This document shows positions 35,950 to 37,386 of a stretch of DNA of 37,386 bases, piece by piece (positions within the stretch are counted from its first letter, which is position 1; each line of letters opens with the position of its first letter). Made by a program: the position numbers and the translations under genes. The DNA is from an uncultured Puniceicoccaceae bacterium. GTDB lineage: Bacteria > Verrucomicrobiota > Verrucomicrobiia > Opitutales > Coraliomargaritaceae. The notes beneath the pieces are model-generated. The model saw only the letters and a program-made list of their open reading frames with translations. It was not told the DNA's origin and did no database searches. The DNA is taken from positions 1 to 37,386 of the forward strand of contig CAJQOS010000088.1 of assembly GCA_905479975.1 (NCBI GenBank), given 5' to 3'.

Positions 35950-35965
35950 GTTACTTTATTGTGAC
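35950..35965. promoter_or_regulatory. Candidate Pho-box-like pair before the 35202-35900 gene
   Basis: GTTAC (35950) and GTGAC (35961) are 11 bp apart, the same spacing as at the phosphate genes, 50 bp upstream of the minus-strand start. No good -10 lies 8 bp further on either strand, so this may be chance. Confidence 0.3.
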
Positions 35966-36039
35966 GTGCGCTTGATTCGTAGTGATTGTGGTTAGCTGTT
36001 GTGCGGTGTCTTCGGGGGCGAAATAGTCTTCATCACTAG

Positions 36040-36055
36040 TGTCCAGTTAAGGACA
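36040..36055. repeat. Short palindrome upstream of the RAYT gene
   Basis: TGTCC and GGACA pair around AGTTAA. RAYT transposases recognise small imperfect palindromes with a guide motif; this one is 100 bp ahead of the transposase gene. The link is by position only. Confidence 0.35.
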
Positions 36056-36153
36056 GATTTAGGTTTTGTTGGTTCTTCACGGGAACAAATTACTGCCAGG
36101 CAATAAAATATAGAGCGGTTTGATTGTTTTCTGATCTGTGCTATTTTGTAGTC

Positions 36154-37140
36154 ATGGGGCAGCGAATTCGTAGAACTAAACTTTCTGGAGTGAGTGCCAT
36201 TTACCATGCGATGAGTCGCACGGTGGGAGGGGCTTTTTTGTTTGAGGATCGTGAGAAAGAGGTGCTGCGGAAGATGATCCGTCAAGTGGCTGATTTCTGC
36301 GGGGTGGAGGTGCTGACCTATTGTATTATGTCGAACCATTTCCATGTGTTGATTCGGGTTCCCTTCGCTGATACTGTCTCAGATGCCGAACTGCTACGCC
36401 GTTTTAAAGTGCTGTATCCTAAACCGACTAAATATCAGGTCGCGTCTTTTGCTGAGATTGAACGTTTGTTACGCGCTGGCGGTGATGACGCGACTGAAGT
36501 GCGTCAGCGATTGTTGGCACGAATGGCGGATTTGTCCGAGTTCATGAAAACTGTGAAACAACGCTTCTCGGTCTGGTATAACCGTAACCATGGTCGCTAC
36601 GGCACGTTGTGGGCGGATCGATTTAAGTCGGTGCTGGTCGAGGGGGAGGGGAATCCTTTGCAGACGATGGCTGCCTACATTGACCTGAACCCTGTGCGTG
36701 CGGGCCTCGTCGAAGACCCGAAGGATTATCGGTTCTGTGGCTATGCCGAGGCGGTGGCCGGTGAAGTTGCGGCTAAGAAAGGCCTGATTGCTATTTGGGC
36801 GGATCGTGGTGCGAAGCGTATCGATTCGGCGCTTCGGGCACATCGTTCGTTGATCTTTGGCAAGCGCGCGTCTGAGCCTGGATTGCCTGAAATGTCTCGT
36901 AAGCAGGCGTTGAAGGTGCTGGATGCGGATGGGCATTTACCAAAGGCGGCGATGCTGCGCTGTCGGGTGCGCTATTTTACCGATGGGGCGATTCTTGGGT
37001 CTGCAGAGTTTGTGCGTGGTTTCACGGGCGCTTGGCAAATGGAGCGACAGCGGAAACATCCTCCGAAGGTGAATACGATGCGTGGTGACTGGGGCAGCCT
37101 CGCGGTGATCCAAGGGCTGCGCAAACAGGTGTTTGGGTAG
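36154..37140 (+). CDS. REP-associated tyrosine transposase (Y1_Tnp family)
   Basis: RAYTs are single-domain HUH nucleases thought to spread REP palindromes; they are usually single-copy and kept by the host. From the ATG at 36154 the protein has 328 residues (a TTG at 36124 would add ten). The HUH motif is NHFHVL (His62, His64). The helix FSVWYNRNHGRYGTLWADRFKS holds candidate catalytic tyrosines, followed by YIDLNPVRAGLVEDPKDY, a family hallmark. An added C-terminal part of about 120 residues (from about 210) is basic. The frame is intact, so it may be active. Palindromes at 36040-36055 and 37231-37267 flank it. Confidence 0.93.
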   Translation: MGQRIRRTKLSGVSAIYHAMSRTVGGAFLFEDREKEVLRKMIRQVADFCGVEVLTYCIMSNHFHVLIRVPFADTVSDAELLRRFKVLYPKPTKYQVASFAEIERLLRAGGDDATEVRQRLLARMADLSEFMKTVKQRFSVWYNRNHGRYGTLWADRFKSVLVEGEGNPLQTMAAYIDLNPVRAGLVEDPKDYRFCGYAEAVAGEVAAKKGLIAIWADRGAKRIDSALRAHRSLIFGKRASEPGLPEMSRKQALKVLDADGHLPKAAMLRCRVRYFTDGAILGSAEFVRGFTGAWQMERQRKHPPKVNTMRGDWGSLAVIQGLRKQVFG

Positions 37141-37230
37141 GATACTGTTAGATTATCTGCACCTTTTGCGGAGCGGAGCATTCGAGATTTGTGTGAATCT
37201 ATTAGGCTATGTGTATAGCGATAATACACT

Positions 37231-37267
37231 GTTGAGTCGATCAACTGCCTAGCTTTCATGCTGGGCA
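37231..37267. repeat. Double palindrome downstream of the RAYT gene
   Basis: GTTGA/TCAAC (5-bp arms, 5-base loop) is followed directly by TGCCTAGC/GCTGGGCA (8-bp arms with one G-T pair, loop TTTCAT). No T-run follows, so it is not a standard terminator. Paired hairpins next to a RAYT gene fit a REP-type unit. The remaining 3' DNA (37268-37386) shows no gene. Confidence 0.45.
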
Positions 37268-37386
37268 GTATGTGATTGCACACACGAAGATCAAACAAAC
37301 GAGGCCACGTTGTGTTAAGGTGTTAAGATTTAGTGACGCGGCTACTGGCTCGGTGTGGAGCGTTGAATCGAGGCAGTATGCCCAGA

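Noticed and set aside
37141-37386. Search for a tRNA or further gene at the right end
   Set aside because: No cloverleaf, no T-loop-like sequence and no convincing open frame; antisense frames there overlap the RAYT gene.

Overview
The window looks like a chromosomal segment from a marine member of the Verrucomicrobiota, most likely class Opitutia (a Coraliomargarita/Lentimonas-like lineage). This placement is inference: it rests on the Gram-negative envelope genes, a PEP-CTERM protein, the style of the TonB-dependent receptor, Lys/Ala-rich protein tails and the gene order. No 16S gene or other phylogenetic anchor is present.

Region 1 (1-15,102) is a fused S10-spc-alpha ribosomal super-operon, all on the plus strand: rplC-D-W-B, rpsS, an unrelated small lipoprotein-like gene, rplV, rpsC, rplP, rpmC, rpsQ, rplN-X-E, rpsN-H, rplF-R, rpsE, rplO, secY, map, rpsM-K-D, rpoA, rplQ. 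It ends at a strong hairpin terminator. The often-present rpmD, adk, infA and rpmJ are missing from their usual slots. S11 has an acidic N-terminal extension and L17 a long Lys/Ala/Glu-rich tail.

Region 2 (15,103-21,563) is mixed housekeeping: a small minus-strand membrane protein, panB, gpsA, a SET-domain protein lysine methyltransferase candidate with a post-SET zinc motif, glyQS (minus), a DUF374-type acyltransferase, and a histone-H1-like Lys/Ala/Pro tail fused to a starch-binding-like (CBM20-like) domain (minus). Two palindromic repeat elements lie here; one provides the stop codon of the SET gene.

Region 3 (21,564-34,464) is a phosphate-acquisition locus. On the minus strand it reads porin (OprO/OprP type)-pstS-pstC-pstA-pstB-phoU. 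Divergently on the plus strand it reads TonB-dependent receptor-secreted beta-helix protein-PEP-CTERM protein. Reading the intergenic DNA by eye gives a consistent operator: GTNAC-type heptamers in 11-bp register, with the last heptamer exactly 8 bp upstream of a -10 hexamer. It occurs before porin, pstS, pstC and the receptor, and more weakly before the beta-helix gene. This matches the architecture of PhoB-type Pho boxes and suggests that outer-membrane and surface proteins and the inner-membrane Pst transporter form one regulon. PstC and PstA both carry long helical insertions in their first periplasmic loop.

Region 4 (34,465-37,386) holds two convergent, overlapping genes for secreted proteins of unknown function, then a REP-associated tyrosine transposase (RAYT/Y1_Tnp) flanked by small palindromes. 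No tRNA, rRNA, CRISPR array or complete insertion sequence was seen.
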